Source of the DNA: Nonomuraea longispora | GTDB lineage: Bacteria; Actinomycetota; Actinomycetes; Streptosporangiales; Streptosporangiaceae | DNA: 64,000 bases | Reading direction: 5' to 3' | Assembly: GCF_004348345.1 (NCBI RefSeq) | Contig: NZ_SMJZ01000018.1 | Coordinates: 1 to 64,000 of the forward strand | Part shown: one piece after another, positions 41,846 through 50,015 of the stretch | Position numbering within the stretch: position 1 is the first letter of the stretch | How the letters are laid out: every line of letters starts with the position of its first letter | Made by a program: the position numbers and the translations under genes | Notes under the pieces: generated by a model | What the model was told of the DNA's origin: nothing | What the model saw: only the letters and a program-made list of their open reading frames with translations | Database searches by the model: none

Positions 41846-42454
41846 ATGGCACCGGCGATCGACGATCCGCACAACGCGCGCAGCCGGCGCACCCGCGACG
41901 CCCTGCTGGCGGCGACCAGGGAGATCCTGGAGCGTGACGGGTTCGACGCCCTGACGATGGCCGAGGTCGCCGCCCGCGCGGGTGTCTCCCGGCGCGCGGT
42001 CTATCTGCACTTCCGCTCTCGTACCGACCTGGTGACCGCGTTGTTCGGGCATGTGGCCGGGCGGGAAGGGCTGGCGGAGTCGCTGGCCGAGGTGTGGAAG
42101 GCTCCCGACGCGGCGGAGGGGCTGCGGGCGTGGGTACGCCACCTGGTCCGCTGCCACCCGCGCCTGACCGCGATGAACCACGCGCTGAGCCGGGTCGACC
42201 CCCACGACGCCGGCGCCGCCCGGCACAAGGAGACGGTCGCGATCGCCCAGATGGACAACTGCCGCCGCATCGCCGCCCGCCTCGCCGACGAGAACCGGCT
42301 GGCGCCCCCGTGGACCGTCGACACGGCGGCCGACATGCTCTGGAGCCTGATCTCGACCGACCTGTTCGACCGCATCATGGCCGGTCGGGGCTGGCCGGAG
42401 GAGCGGGTTCTGGAGCATCTGCTCGTGCTCTACGAGTCGACGTTCGTGCGCTGA
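41846..42454 (+). CDS. TetR-family transcriptional regulator
   Basis: 202 residues. TetR helix-turn-helix (RDALLAATREILERDGFDALTMAEVAARAGVSRRAVYLHFRSRTDLV) and a helical C-terminal ligand domain. ATG 41846 follows GAGAGG at five bases; Met codons at 41814 and 41817 are in frame but have poorer spacing. Divergent from the glutaredoxin-like gene, which it may control. Confidence 0.9.
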   Translation: MAPAIDDPHNARSRRTRDALLAATREILERDGFDALTMAEVAARAGVSRRAVYLHFRSRTDLVTALFGHVAGREGLAESLAEVWKAPDAAEGLRAWVRHLVRCHPRLTAMNHALSRVDPHDAGAARHKETVAIAQMDNCRRIAARLADENRLAPPWTVDTAADMLWSLISTDLFDRIMAGRGWPEERVLEHLLVLYESTFVR

Positions 42455-42548
42455 GCAGTTCATCGACATCACCGGGCCGGGCCGCTACCAGGTGCGGCGC
42501 GCGGTGGAGACGGCGGCGAAGCTCCAAGCGGTCCGCGTCCCGTCGTGA
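42453..42548 (+). other. Short orphan coding-like fragment
   Basis: A frame overlapping the tetR stop reads EQFIDITGPGRYQVRRAVE and ends at a TGA at 42546-42548 (about 31 codons). Its codon use looks like real coding DNA, but it has no start codon or ribosome site of its own. It may be the C-terminal remnant of a deleted gene. Family not recognised. Confidence 0.25.
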
Positions 42549-42610
42549 TCACGGTAACGCCGGACTGCGGGCGACGGGCGGCCGTGGGTGCGCCGCCCGC
42601 CGCCCGTACG

Positions 42611-42880
42611 TCACTCGCGGCGTCTGCCGTACATGCCGACCGACAGCGAGACGCCCAGGGCGGCCAGGGCGACCTGGATGCCCAGCTCGATCCAGTCGAT
42701 GCCGCCGGTGTCGGCGACCCCGAGGGCCGCCGCGATGGCCGTGCCGATCAGCGCGGCGACGACGCCGATCACGATGGTCAGCCAGATGGGGATGCGTTGC
42801 CGCCCTGGGATGACCAGCCGCCCCAGAGCGCCGATCACGATGCCGATGATGAGACCGGAAATGATGCCGGTGATCTCCAC
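42611..42880 (-). CDS. GlsB/YeaQ/YmgE-family stress-response membrane protein
   Basis: 89 residues with three hydrophobic helices. The pattern ISGLIIGIVIGALGRLVIPGRQRIPIWLTIVIGVVAALIG is typical of the transglycosylase-associated/GlsB family. These are small membrane proteins induced by stress whose biochemical role is unknown. It stands between two TetR genes. Confidence 0.85.
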   Translation of the reverse strand: MEITGIISGLIIGIVIGALGRLVIPGRQRIPIWLTIVIGVVAALIGTAIAAALGVADTGGIDWIELGIQVALAALGVSLSVGMYGRRRE

Positions 42881-42916
42881 GCTGAACTCCCGAGACTCGG
42901 TGGTCCGCCTGCCTGC

Positions 42917-43573
42917 TCAACGATCCTGCGGCGACGGCGGTTCCTCCAGCCGCGCAGATTGTGCGCGCGTGGCCAGATCGAACAGGGTCGTCAGCTCTCT
43001 GGCGTAGCCGGGCAGGTCGAGGTCAGGCGCGCTCTGCAGCAGGAAGGGCAGGCTGTCGATGCTCCGCTGGATGGTCGCGGCCATGACGAAGGTGTCGAAG
43101 TCGCGGAACTCGCCGTTGTCCTGGCCCTTGCGCAGGATGGCCTCGACGTGGCCGACGACGTTGCGGTCGTTGGCGGCATCGTAGGAGCGGCTGCCGCCCT
43201 CGATGTCGCGGAAATTCAGGAAGATCGCCATCAGGGCCTGCATCTGGACGCGGTGTTCGGCGATGAACTCGATCGCACCGGTGATGTACGCGCGCAGTTC
43301 GCCGCGTGCGTCAGGGTGGCCGGTCATGCGTTCGGCGATGAACGGGCCGAGCCGCCCGTAGACCTCGGCCACAACGGCGCTCATGAGTTCGGCCTTGCCC
43401 GCGAAGTGGTAGGAGATCAGCCGGGTGCTGCTCAGGCCGGCGCGTTCGGCGATCCGGGCGAACGTGGCCTGGCCGTAACCGAGTTCGGCGATCGTGTCGA
43501 TGGTGGCAGTGATGATCTGCGCGCGGCGGGCGGTCGCCGTGAAGGTGTGAGGGGCATCGGTTCCTGCTGGCAC
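42917..43573 (-). CDS. TetR-family transcriptional regulator
   Basis: 218 residues from GTG 43573. TetR DNA-binding domain (TARRAQIITATIDTIAELGYGQATFARIAERAGLSSTRLISYHFAGKAELM) and a helical effector domain. A longer open frame upstream is non-coding in character. A promoter box sits directly before the GTG, so the mRNA is probably leaderless. No obvious target nearby apart from itself and the GlsB-type gene. Confidence 0.88.
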   Translation of the reverse strand: MPAGTDAPHTFTATARRAQIITATIDTIAELGYGQATFARIAERAGLSSTRLISYHFAGKAELMSAVVAEVYGRLGPFIAERMTGHPDARGELRAYITGAIEFIAEHRVQMQALMAIFLNFRDIEGGSRSYDAANDRNVVGHVEAILRKGQDNGEFRDFDTFVMAATIQRSIDSLPFLLQSAPDLDLPGYARELTTLFDLATRAQSARLEEPPSPQDR

Positions 43574-43922
43574 AGGTAATTGTATCCGGATTGATCGGCC
43601 GCCGACAATCACGCTCCGCGCGGCCCAGTGACGTTGCGTGTCCCCAGCTTCTCGTGCGCCTGCCGATCGAAGGGCCGCCGACGGACGAGGAGGAGGAGGT
43701 TCCAGGCGTCGGCCACGGCGTCCGGCCTGTCGCCCCTGCGGCCCGGTGCGGGCACCTCGACGATCACAGGGTTCTCCATTACCTTCTGCGCGGGCGCAGC
43801 CGCAACCAGTGAGCACCGATCCCGGCGTTCGCCCCCGACGCACGCGTCAACGGTCTGGAGGGAGGAGGTCAACAGGTGGAAACGTGGGGACGGCCAAGCC
43901 GGCGATCGTTCCGGGGGCAGCG
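43574..43922. other. Intergenic region with one weak small open frame
   Basis: 349 bp between tetR and the end of the oxidase gene. Apart from the tetR promoter it holds a minus-strand frame from ATG 43779 to 43609 (56 codons, begins MENPVIVEVPAPGRRGD). AGAAGG lies only two bases before its ATG. No family recognised; it may be a remnant or chance. Confidence 0.25.
43579..43608 (-). promoter_or_regulatory. Promoter of the second tetR gene, probably leaderless
   Basis: Minus-strand TTGTCG (43608-43603), 18-base spacer, TACAAT (43584-43579). The start codon GTG (43573) follows the -10 after five bases, the position expected for transcription initiation. No Shine-Dalgarno is present. Confidence 0.5.
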
Positions 43923-45233
43923 CTAGCCGATCACGGTCCCGGTGGAGTCCGCGTTGACCGTTCGCCGGCGGGAGAACGCCCCGAGATCGACGGTGAGACC
44001 GGTGTGCTCACCGCGGTACTGCACCGGGTGGCTGTCGTGGTCGTGCCCGTTCTCCACGGCAGCGACGATCGCCGCCATGAAACGCCCGGCGACGGGTGCG
44101 TTCTTGAACTGGTTGCCGCTGGTGCCGATCGCGACGTAGAAACCGTCGAGCGAGGTGCGGTCGTAAAGGGGAGTCCAGTCCGTCGAGACGTCGTACACAC
44201 CGGCGATGCCGCTTGGCCGAGCCGGCACACTCAGGTTGGGAAAGCGCCGTGCGGCGCGTGTCACCTGCGCGTCGAAAAGCGCCACTGTCGGGCGGAGGTT
44301 CGCCTCGTCCGGATCGTCCAGCCACTGCATCGGGTCGCATTCCGGCTCGGTGCCACCGACATAGAGCCCGTTGCCGGGTGCGCCGCGCAGATAGGTGCCC
44401 AGGTCCAGGTCCGCGATCACTGGTCCAGGCCGGTCGCCGTGGTTGAAGTTGGGGGGTGCGGCCACGAAGTGCACCTCTTGTCGCATCGGACGGGTCGTGA
44501 TGGCGAAGTCGTCACCGACGCCTGCCATCTGGTTGAAGGCCGACGACCACGGTCCCGCCGCATTGACCACGATGGGCGCGTCCACCTGTTCGCCGTTCGC
44601 CAGGGCGACGCCGGCGACCCGGCCTCCGGTTCGTCGTACGGCGGTGACCTGACTGTCGTACACGAACCGCGCACCCGCATGGCCGGCGGCGTCAGCGAGG
44701 TTGACCGCGGCCAGCGTGGGATCGTCCACCCAGCCTGCGTCCGGGGTCCACAGGGCGCCGAGTTGCTCCGTGGGATCTGCCCAGAACCCGTCGTCGTCGA
44801 GCCTCTTGGGTGGCCAGAACCGGCCCACGTCGAGTCCTGGGATCCGCTCTGCCAGCAGGGACGCATCCCACGTCTCGTAAGGGATGCCGGCCCGATCGAA
44901 CAGCGGCACCACCCTCTCCTTCGGCGCCGCGTCGACATCGAGGAACACCATGCCCGTCCGCCAGAACCGGGCCATTCCCGCCCGGTCCACGAACCCGAGG
45001 TGGTCCGGCCAGCTCTCCCAGCAGTGCCGGGCCTCCCACGCCGCGGCGACGCCAGGAAAGGTCGAGTAGTTGAACCGGACGACCGCGCTCGATGCGCTCG
45101 TCGAGCCCTGTCCCGGCCCTCCGAGACGATCGACGACGACGACCCGGAAGCCGGCGCGAGCAAGTTCGAGAGCCGTCGACGAGCCGATCACGCCGGCGCC
45201 GACGACCACGACGTCCGCGGTGATAGTCACCAT
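43923..45233 (-). CDS. FAD-dependent amine/amino-acid oxidoreductase (DAO family)
   Basis: 436 residues. N-terminal dinucleotide fold VVVVGAGVIGSSTALELARAGFRVVVVD, central VVNAAGPWSSAFNQMAG, and C-terminal GVYDVSTDWTPLYDRT with IGTSGNQFKNAP, as in the DAO superfamily (sarcosine, dimethylglycine, D-amino-acid and N-methyl-amino-acid oxidases). It is cytoplasmic with no signal. It ends the MFS-gntR-PNPOx-oxidase run. Next to peptide-degrading genes, oxidation of a D- or N-methyl amino acid released by the hydrolases is a reasonable inference. Confidence 0.85.
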   Translation of the reverse strand: MVTITADVVVVGAGVIGSSTALELARAGFRVVVVDRLGGPGQGSTSASSAVVRFNYSTFPGVAAAWEARHCWESWPDHLGFVDRAGMARFWRTGMVFLDVDAAPKERVVPLFDRAGIPYETWDASLLAERIPGLDVGRFWPPKRLDDDGFWADPTEQLGALWTPDAGWVDDPTLAAVNLADAAGHAGARFVYDSQVTAVRRTGGRVAGVALANGEQVDAPIVVNAAGPWSSAFNQMAGVGDDFAITTRPMRQEVHFVAAPPNFNHGDRPGPVIADLDLGTYLRGAPGNGLYVGGTEPECDPMQWLDDPDEANLRPTVALFDAQVTRAARRFPNLSVPARPSGIAGVYDVSTDWTPLYDRTSLDGFYVAIGTSGNQFKNAPVAGRFMAAIVAAVENGHDHDSHPVQYRGEHTGLTVDLGAFSRRRTVNADSTGTVIG

Positions 45234-45330
45234 GCCATCCTTGCCCGATGCGGCGCCCGGCCGTCACCGTCACCTGTCGAGGAAGGGAACCCATGGCCGC
45301 GCCACCGGATCAGCGCGCCGCACCCAGCCG

Positions 45331-46005
45331 TCACCGCAGTGGCCGACCGGCCATATCGGCGACGTGGTCGGGGATGGCGGTCGCGGTGCGGAGCTTGGGG
45401 TCGGACAACGGCTCGCCCCAGGTCTGCGTGAGGGGTAGCACCCCGGCCCAGATAGGACGGTCGTAGTCGCCGGCCTCGCCGTTCGGCGGACCTTGCCGTA
45501 CCTTCACCGAGGCCTCCTCCAGTGGAAGGGCGATCACTATCGTTGCGGCCAGTTGCTTGCGGGTGGGGGCGTCCAACGTCGCGCTGCGCCCCGGCACGAG
45601 CTGGTCGGCCGCGGCGCGCAGCCCCGCAACCTGCTCGCGCTGGTCGGTCACGAGCCGCCCCCGGCCGTAGATCATCGCGGAGCGGAAGTTGACGGAGTGG
45701 TGGAACAACGAGTTCGCCAGGACGAGCTCGTCGACGTCCGTCACCGACACGCAGAGCTCAGCGCCGTCCCTCGCGGCGGTGAGCACCTGGTTGGCGACGG
45801 ATCCGTGCAGGTAGAGGGTGTCGTTGATCCGACCGTAGACCATCGGCACCACTCGCGGGGACCCCTCCACGACTGCGCCGACGAAGCACATCAGACCGTC
45901 GTCCAGGATCGCCTCAAGGTCGGCGCGGTCTGTCCGACCGCGCTCGGGAAACCGGCGCAACCGTGTACGGCCAGTTGCGGACAATGAGCGCGCTGCCTCA
46001 TCCAT
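45331..46005 (-). CDS. Pyridoxamine 5'-phosphate oxidase-like flavin-binding protein
   Basis: 224 residues from ATG 46005, which has GAGG five bases upstream. Split-barrel FMN-binding fold: LEAILDDGLMCFVGAVVEGSPRVVPMVYGRINDTLYLHGSVANQVL, FHHSVNFRSAMIYGRGRLV, and C-terminal KVRQGPPNGEAGDYD..IWAGVLPL. This subgroup (nitroimidazole-resistance/FMN-flavin type) is cytoplasmic and mostly uncharacterised. It may accompany the FAD oxidase downstream. Its promoter carries ATGTAGCA (46031-46038). Confidence 0.8.
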   Translation of the reverse strand: MDEAARSLSATGRTRLRRFPERGRTDRADLEAILDDGLMCFVGAVVEGSPRVVPMVYGRINDTLYLHGSVANQVLTAARDGAELCVSVTDVDELVLANSLFHHSVNFRSAMIYGRGRLVTDQREQVAGLRAAADQLVPGRSATLDAPTRKQLAATIVIALPLEEASVKVRQGPPNGEAGDYDRPIWAGVLPLTQTWGEPLSDPKLRTATAIPDHVADMAGRPLR

Positions 46006-46137
46006 AGCAACCTCACACACTAGGTTTTAAATGTAGCATTGCACATGGATGACCACCGGGAAAGGGTCTGTTCTCCATCGCTTCAAGGAGTACGCAGCGG
46101 ACCGTGTAGCCGAGGCCCCGCTGAGGGGACCGGCTCG

Positions 46138-46806
46138 TCAGGAGCCGGCGGCCTTCTCGGCGGGCCAGGCACGTCGGGAGCGCAGGATGTGGTGCTCGAC
46201 GAGTTCCTCGGTGCGCCGGCGGTCTCGGTCTTTGATCGCTTCCATGATCTCGAGGTGCTCGTGGGCCGAGCCGGCGAGGCCACCGCTGGCGGCGAGCTTG
46301 CTCACGTCGAAGATCCGGGTCTGGTTCCTGAGCTTCTCCACGATGCTCACGAGCCGAGGGTTGCCGGAAAGAGCGAGCAGGCCGAGATGGAACTCCTGGT
46401 CTTTCTCCAAGTAGGTCTCGTAGTCGCCGCTGCCGGCCAGGTCCGGCAACCGGGCGGCGAGCTCGAGCAGTCGAGGCAGGTCGTCGTCGTTGCGCGACTC
46501 GGCGATCTCTCCGCTCGTCGGCACCTCAAGGAGCACTCGAAGCCTGAGAATGTGGTCGAGATCCTGAGGGGTGAGGTCGGCGACGCGATAGCCGCGGCTG
46601 CGGACCGCGACGACCAGGCCCTCGCTCACGAGATCCAACATGGCTTCCCGCACCGGTGTCGCGGACACGCCCAACTGGCCGGAAAGAGCGGAGACCGAAT
46701 ACAGCACTCCCGGCGCGATCTTGCCTGTGAAGATCGCCCGTCGGATCGCGCGCGCCGCCTGTTCGCGGAAGCTCGTCGACGAGATGTTGCCGAGTTCGTT
46801 GGCCAC
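46138..46806 (-). CDS. GntR-family regulator with FCD domain (paralogue 3)
   Basis: 222 residues from GTG 46806; a TTG two codons upstream is the alternative. Winged helix (SFREQAARAIRRAIFTGKIAPGVLYSVSALSGQLGVSATPVREAMLDLVSEGLVVAVRSRGYRV) and FCD effector domain. It is less like the two island regulators at 3169 and 13843 than they are like each other. Position between the MFS and PNPOx genes, behind a strong palindrome, suggests an autoregulated local regulator of the peptide/hydrolase island. Confidence 0.9.
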   Translation of the reverse strand: MANELGNISSTSFREQAARAIRRAIFTGKIAPGVLYSVSALSGQLGVSATPVREAMLDLVSEGLVVAVRSRGYRVADLTPQDLDHILRLRVLLEVPTSGEIAESRNDDDLPRLLELAARLPDLAGSGDYETYLEKDQEFHLGLLALSGNPRLVSIVEKLRNQTRIFDVSKLAASGGLAGSAHEHLEIMEAIKDRDRRRTEELVEHHILRSRRAWPAEKAAGS

Positions 46807-46833
46807 CGTCAATCCCGCTCCATGTGTGCGTTA

Positions 46834-46849
46834 TATGTTGTACAGCATA
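46834..46849 (-). promoter_or_regulatory. Near-perfect palindrome, candidate GntR operator
   Basis: TATGTTGTACAGCATA pairs at 7 of 8 positions. It lies between the gntR start (46806) and the MFS stop (46852), where an autoregulatory operator is expected. The TTGTACA core is of the kind bound by FCD-type GntR proteins. Confidence 0.55.
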
Positions 46850-46851
46850 CT

Positions 46852-48189
46852 TCACATAGTGGTTCCGGCCGGTCGGTCAACAGGTGGCTGGCGAGGGCAG
46901 TGACGGTAACGCCACACCTGGATGCCGCCGAGCAGCCACACCGGATACTGCAGGCACATCGCCCATCGGTATGTCTCGGCGGGCGGGGATGCCGAGCCGG
47001 CGTCGATGACGATGCCTATGGCGAGGACGACAAGTACGGACGCGCCGAAGCCACCGAAGTTGACGATCCCCGTCGCCCGGCCGAGTTGTGACCCAGAGAC
47101 GGACGTACGGACCACGTCGAAACCGATCATCGACGCCGGGGCGCAGATCCCGACGGCCACAGCAAGCACACCGAGCAGCGCGAGCGGCGCGTCTCCGGGC
47201 CAGAGCAGCGCGGCAGTCCACGTCAGGGCGGCCCCGGCCAGAACGGCCATGACGATCGTCGGCCTCAGCCGGCTGTGCCGGGCGACATAAGCGCCGATCA
47301 GCGGCCCGCCGGCGACGACCACGGCGGTTGGCAGACCGACCATGACGGCAGCGGTCTCCCGCGCGACGTGCTCTGACTGGATGAGGTACGGATAGCCCCA
47401 GAGCAGGCAGAACACGTTGAAGGGAAACAGAAGCGCGAAATGCGACCAGAATCCCAGCTTCGTGCCTGGGTTGCGCCACGTCACCTGTACGTCGCGGATG
47501 ATCGTGGGCAGGCTGTCCGGAGCGCATTTCCCTGACCGACGGGGTGTGTCCCTGACGACCACGAGGGCGAGGACTCCCACGACGACCCCGAACGATGCGC
47601 TGACCAGGAGCGTCGCCGTCCAGCCGAACGCGAGCAGCGACCGGGAGAGTGGTGCCGCGGCGGCGAGCGCGCCGAGTCCGCCGACAGCCGCCGTGGTCGT
47701 GACCATCACCATCGAGCGTCTCGGTGGGAACCAGGCGGTGACGAGACGGAGCACGCTGATGAGGATCATGGCGTCACCGGTTCCGACGAGCATTCGTGCG
47801 ACGAGAGCACCGATGTACTCACCCGTGACGGCGAACCCCAGTTGGGCGCAGGTCATCACGGTGGCTCCGGCGACGAGCAGGCACCGGGGGCCGAATCGGT
47901 CGACCAGCATGCCGACGGGGATCTGCATCGCCGCATAGACGAGCAACTGACCTACGACCAGGCCGCCGAGCTGTGTCGCGGTGATGTCGAACCGATCCAC
48001 GGCGGCGGGGCCGGCCGCGGAAAGCGCCGACCGATAGAAGGCGGCGACCACGTAGACGGAAACCGCCGCAATCCACACGGCATACCCCGTGCGGGGCGGT
48101 GGAGGTGGCGATCGATGCCCGGCCGCCGCGCCGGCCTTGCCCCTGGGCGCCGCACGATGGCCGCACTGATCGCTCAAAGTCGATTCCAC
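46852..48189 (-). CDS. MFS transporter
   Basis: 445 residues, GTG start at 48189 with AGGTGG about six bases upstream. Cytoplasmic basic N-terminus (about 1-35), then 12 hydrophobic segments with the MFS loop GMLVDRFGPRCLLVAG after helix 2 and a large central loop (RRSGKCAPDSLPTIIRDV). Drug:H+ or organic-anion type; substrate not predictable. Divergent from the DapB-like gene, sharing a 73-bp promoter region. Confidence 0.87.
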   Translation of the reverse strand: MESTLSDQCGHRAAPRGKAGAAAGHRSPPPPPRTGYAVWIAAVSVYVVAAFYRSALSAAGPAAVDRFDITATQLGGLVVGQLLVYAAMQIPVGMLVDRFGPRCLLVAGATVMTCAQLGFAVTGEYIGALVARMLVGTGDAMILISVLRLVTAWFPPRRSMVMVTTTAAVGGLGALAAAAPLSRSLLAFGWTATLLVSASFGVVVGVLALVVVRDTPRRSGKCAPDSLPTIIRDVQVTWRNPGTKLGFWSHFALLFPFNVFCLLWGYPYLIQSEHVARETAAVMVGLPTAVVVAGGPLIGAYVARHSRLRPTIVMAVLAGAALTWTAALLWPGDAPLALLGVLAVAVGICAPASMIGFDVVRTSVSGSQLGRATGIVNFGGFGASVLVVLAIGIVIDAGSASPPAETYRWAMCLQYPVWLLGGIQVWRYRHCPRQPPVDRPAGTTM

Positions 48190-48262
48190 TCATCCACCTA
48201 TAATACTTTACCTACTACATGTGATATTTTAAATAGAAGATGGCCACAGCATGGAGGATGAG
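48190..48262. promoter_or_regulatory. Compact divergent promoter, MFS / DapB-like
   Basis: Plus strand: perfect TATAAT at 48199-48204, upstream of the DapB-like gene. Minus strand: TATTAT at 48205-48200, upstream of the MFS gene. The two -10 boxes overlap, so the polymerases would compete. ATGTAGTA (minus strand, 48220-48213) lies beside them and resembles ATGTAGCA at two other promoters of this island. Local GC content is unusually low. Confidence 0.5.
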
Positions 48263-49069
48263 ATGAGCGTTCGTGTGTGCGTCTCCGGCGCCACCGGATG
48301 GACCGGCCGCGCCGTCGCCGCAGCGGTCATCGAAGCTCCTGACCTGGAGCTGGTATCCGCCGTGAGCCGCTCCGCGGCCGGCAGCGACCTCGGCGCGGCG
48401 TGGGGGCAGGACACGATCGGCGTCCCCGTGCACGGCCGGCTGGCCGAGGCGCTCGACGACGTCGACGTGGTCGTCGACTACACCTCGCACGAGACGATCC
48501 GCGCCCACACCATCCAGGCCATAGAGCACGGCGTGCACGTGGTCGTCGGATCGTCGGGACTGAGCGCGCGCGACCTCGAGGAAATCGACGAGGTCGCGCG
48601 CATGGCCCGCGTCGGGGTGTTCGCCGGGGGCAACTTCTCGCTCGGCGCCACGGTTCTGACCCAGGCGGCGCTGCTGGCCGCACAGTATCTGCGGACCTGG
48701 GAGATCGTCGACTACGCGTCGCAGAACAAGCCGGATGCGCCGAGCGGGACGGCCAGGGAACTCGCCGAGCGGCTCGCCGAGCACGGCCCGCCCACGGTCG
48801 ACCGTCCTGTCGCTGACACCGGAGGCCATGTCGAAGCACGTGGCGCGACCGTGGCCGGCACCCAGGTTCACTCCCTGCGGTTGCCGAGTTACGAGCTGGC
48901 CACCGAGGTGATCTTCGGCGGGGCCGATGAGCGTCTGGTGATCCGGCACGAGAGCGGGCACAGCGCGGAGAAGTTCGTCGCGGGCACGCTGCATGCGATC
49001 AGGAGCGTGCCGGGTGTCATCGGCGTCGTTCGCGGCCTGGATCCTGATGCACTGGCCCAGCAGGCGTGA
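48263..49069 (+). CDS. DapB-like NAD(P)H-dependent reductase lacking the catalytic histidines
   Basis: 268 residues from ATG 48263 (GGAGG five bases upstream). Rossmann N-terminus VCVSGATGWTGRAVAAAV, DVVVDYTSHETIRAHTIQAIEHGVHVVVGSSGLS and GGNFSLGATVL as in dihydrodipicolinate reductase. The active-site motif, normally E-x-HH-xx-KxDAPSGTA, reads DYASQNKPDAPSGTARE: the Lys and the DAPSGTA loop are kept, but both His are replaced. C-terminal HESGHSAEKFVAGTLHAIRS also matches DapB. A lysine-biosynthetic role is therefore doubtful; reduction of another cyclic imine or oxidation of an amine is more likely (inference). It stands divergent from the MFS gene. Confidence 0.8.
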   Translation: MSVRVCVSGATGWTGRAVAAAVIEAPDLELVSAVSRSAAGSDLGAAWGQDTIGVPVHGRLAEALDDVDVVVDYTSHETIRAHTIQAIEHGVHVVVGSSGLSARDLEEIDEVARMARVGVFAGGNFSLGATVLTQAALLAAQYLRTWEIVDYASQNKPDAPSGTARELAERLAEHGPPTVDRPVADTGGHVEARGATVAGTQVHSLRLPSYELATEVIFGGADERLVIRHESGHSAEKFVAGTLHAIRSVPGVIGVVRGLDPDALAQQA

Positions 49070-49162
49070 CGCATAGCCGGCGCCGCGGCGCAGCCGGGAC
49101 TGCCGGGCTGTCGACAGCGTGGTCCGCTCAGGCGCGCGATGTCTCGATCCCCGCGCCGGACA

Positions 49163-49999
49163 TCACACCGTTCGATCCGCGTCGCCGACCTCCCGTGACC
49201 GGGGTTCGACCGTCCCCGCGAGCAACCTGACCGGGTCGCCGACACTGACCGGACCGGGCCGGATGACCTGGGCGTGCACGCCGAACGGCAAGGGCTCCGT
49301 CGTCGCCAGGTCGCCTCGGTAAGCTGCCAGGTGACGGAGCGTCTTGAGGTCCATGACGCCCGTGTCGGCGTGCCGGGTCGTCGCGGCGCAACGGCCCACA
49401 TGCCCGGCGATCCGCAGGACCGCCTCGCCCACCTGAAGGTCACGGCCGACCCATTGGTCCTCCTCGTGCGCGTCGAGGCCGGAGAACCCGAAGGTCATGC
49501 GGAAACGTCGGTGATCGATCGGCTCGGCCAGCCCGGCCACCTCACGCAGCCGCTCGAGCGAGGCCAGTGACAGCACGGAGACGACGCCCTGCCTGCGGTC
49601 GAAGGACAGCCACCCGGGTGGCGTGGCCATCAGGCGCAAGGAGACGCCGCAGTGCTCGGACAGCGCCGCCGAGAACTCGCCTTCGACCGGACGTGCGCGC
49701 AGCTCCGTGTCGAAGAAGCGCACTCGCGTCGCAGCACCCAGCCGCACCGTGTCCGCCACCGAACGGCCGTCGGGGAACCGCAGGGCGAGCCGGCCGGCCA
49801 CTGGGTCATGATCGGGCACGACCGCCGCAAGGGGGCCGACACGCTTCATGCTGATCATCACGTTCCGGTCGTCGACGACGAAGAACGCCCTGTCGCCGGG
49901 CACGCCGTCGGCCGTCAGCCGCACCTCGCTGCGCGGGAGCAGACGGAGGCCCTTGACCGGCGCCACCGAGATCCAGTCGACCGCCATTCGCCGGCCCAT
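49163..49999 (-). CDS. MOSC domain protein (YcbX-like)
   Basis: 278 residues from ATG 49999, with GGAGG five bases upstream. N-terminal MOSC_N beta-barrel (VAPVKGLRLLPRSEVRLTADGVPGDRAFFVVD) and C-terminal MOSC domain with the conserved Cys in GRCAATTRHADTG. MOSC proteins carry sulfur or the molybdenum cofactor and reduce N-hydroxylated substrates in some cases. It is the last gene of the Opp operon, 16 bp after the ATPase. Why a Mo-cofactor-type protein is tied to peptide import is not evident; reduction of an N-oxygenated residue is one possibility. Confidence 0.85.
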   Translation of the reverse strand: MGRRMAVDWISVAPVKGLRLLPRSEVRLTADGVPGDRAFFVVDDRNVMISMKRVGPLAAVVPDHDPVAGRLALRFPDGRSVADTVRLGAATRVRFFDTELRARPVEGEFSAALSEHCGVSLRLMATPPGWLSFDRRQGVVSVLSLASLERLREVAGLAEPIDHRRFRMTFGFSGLDAHEEDQWVGRDLQVGEAVLRIAGHVGRCAATTRHADTGVMDLKTLRHLAAYRGDLATTEPLPFGVHAQVIRPGPVSVGDPVRLLAGTVEPRSREVGDADRTV

Positions 50000-50015
50000 G
50001 CCACCTCCACAATCG

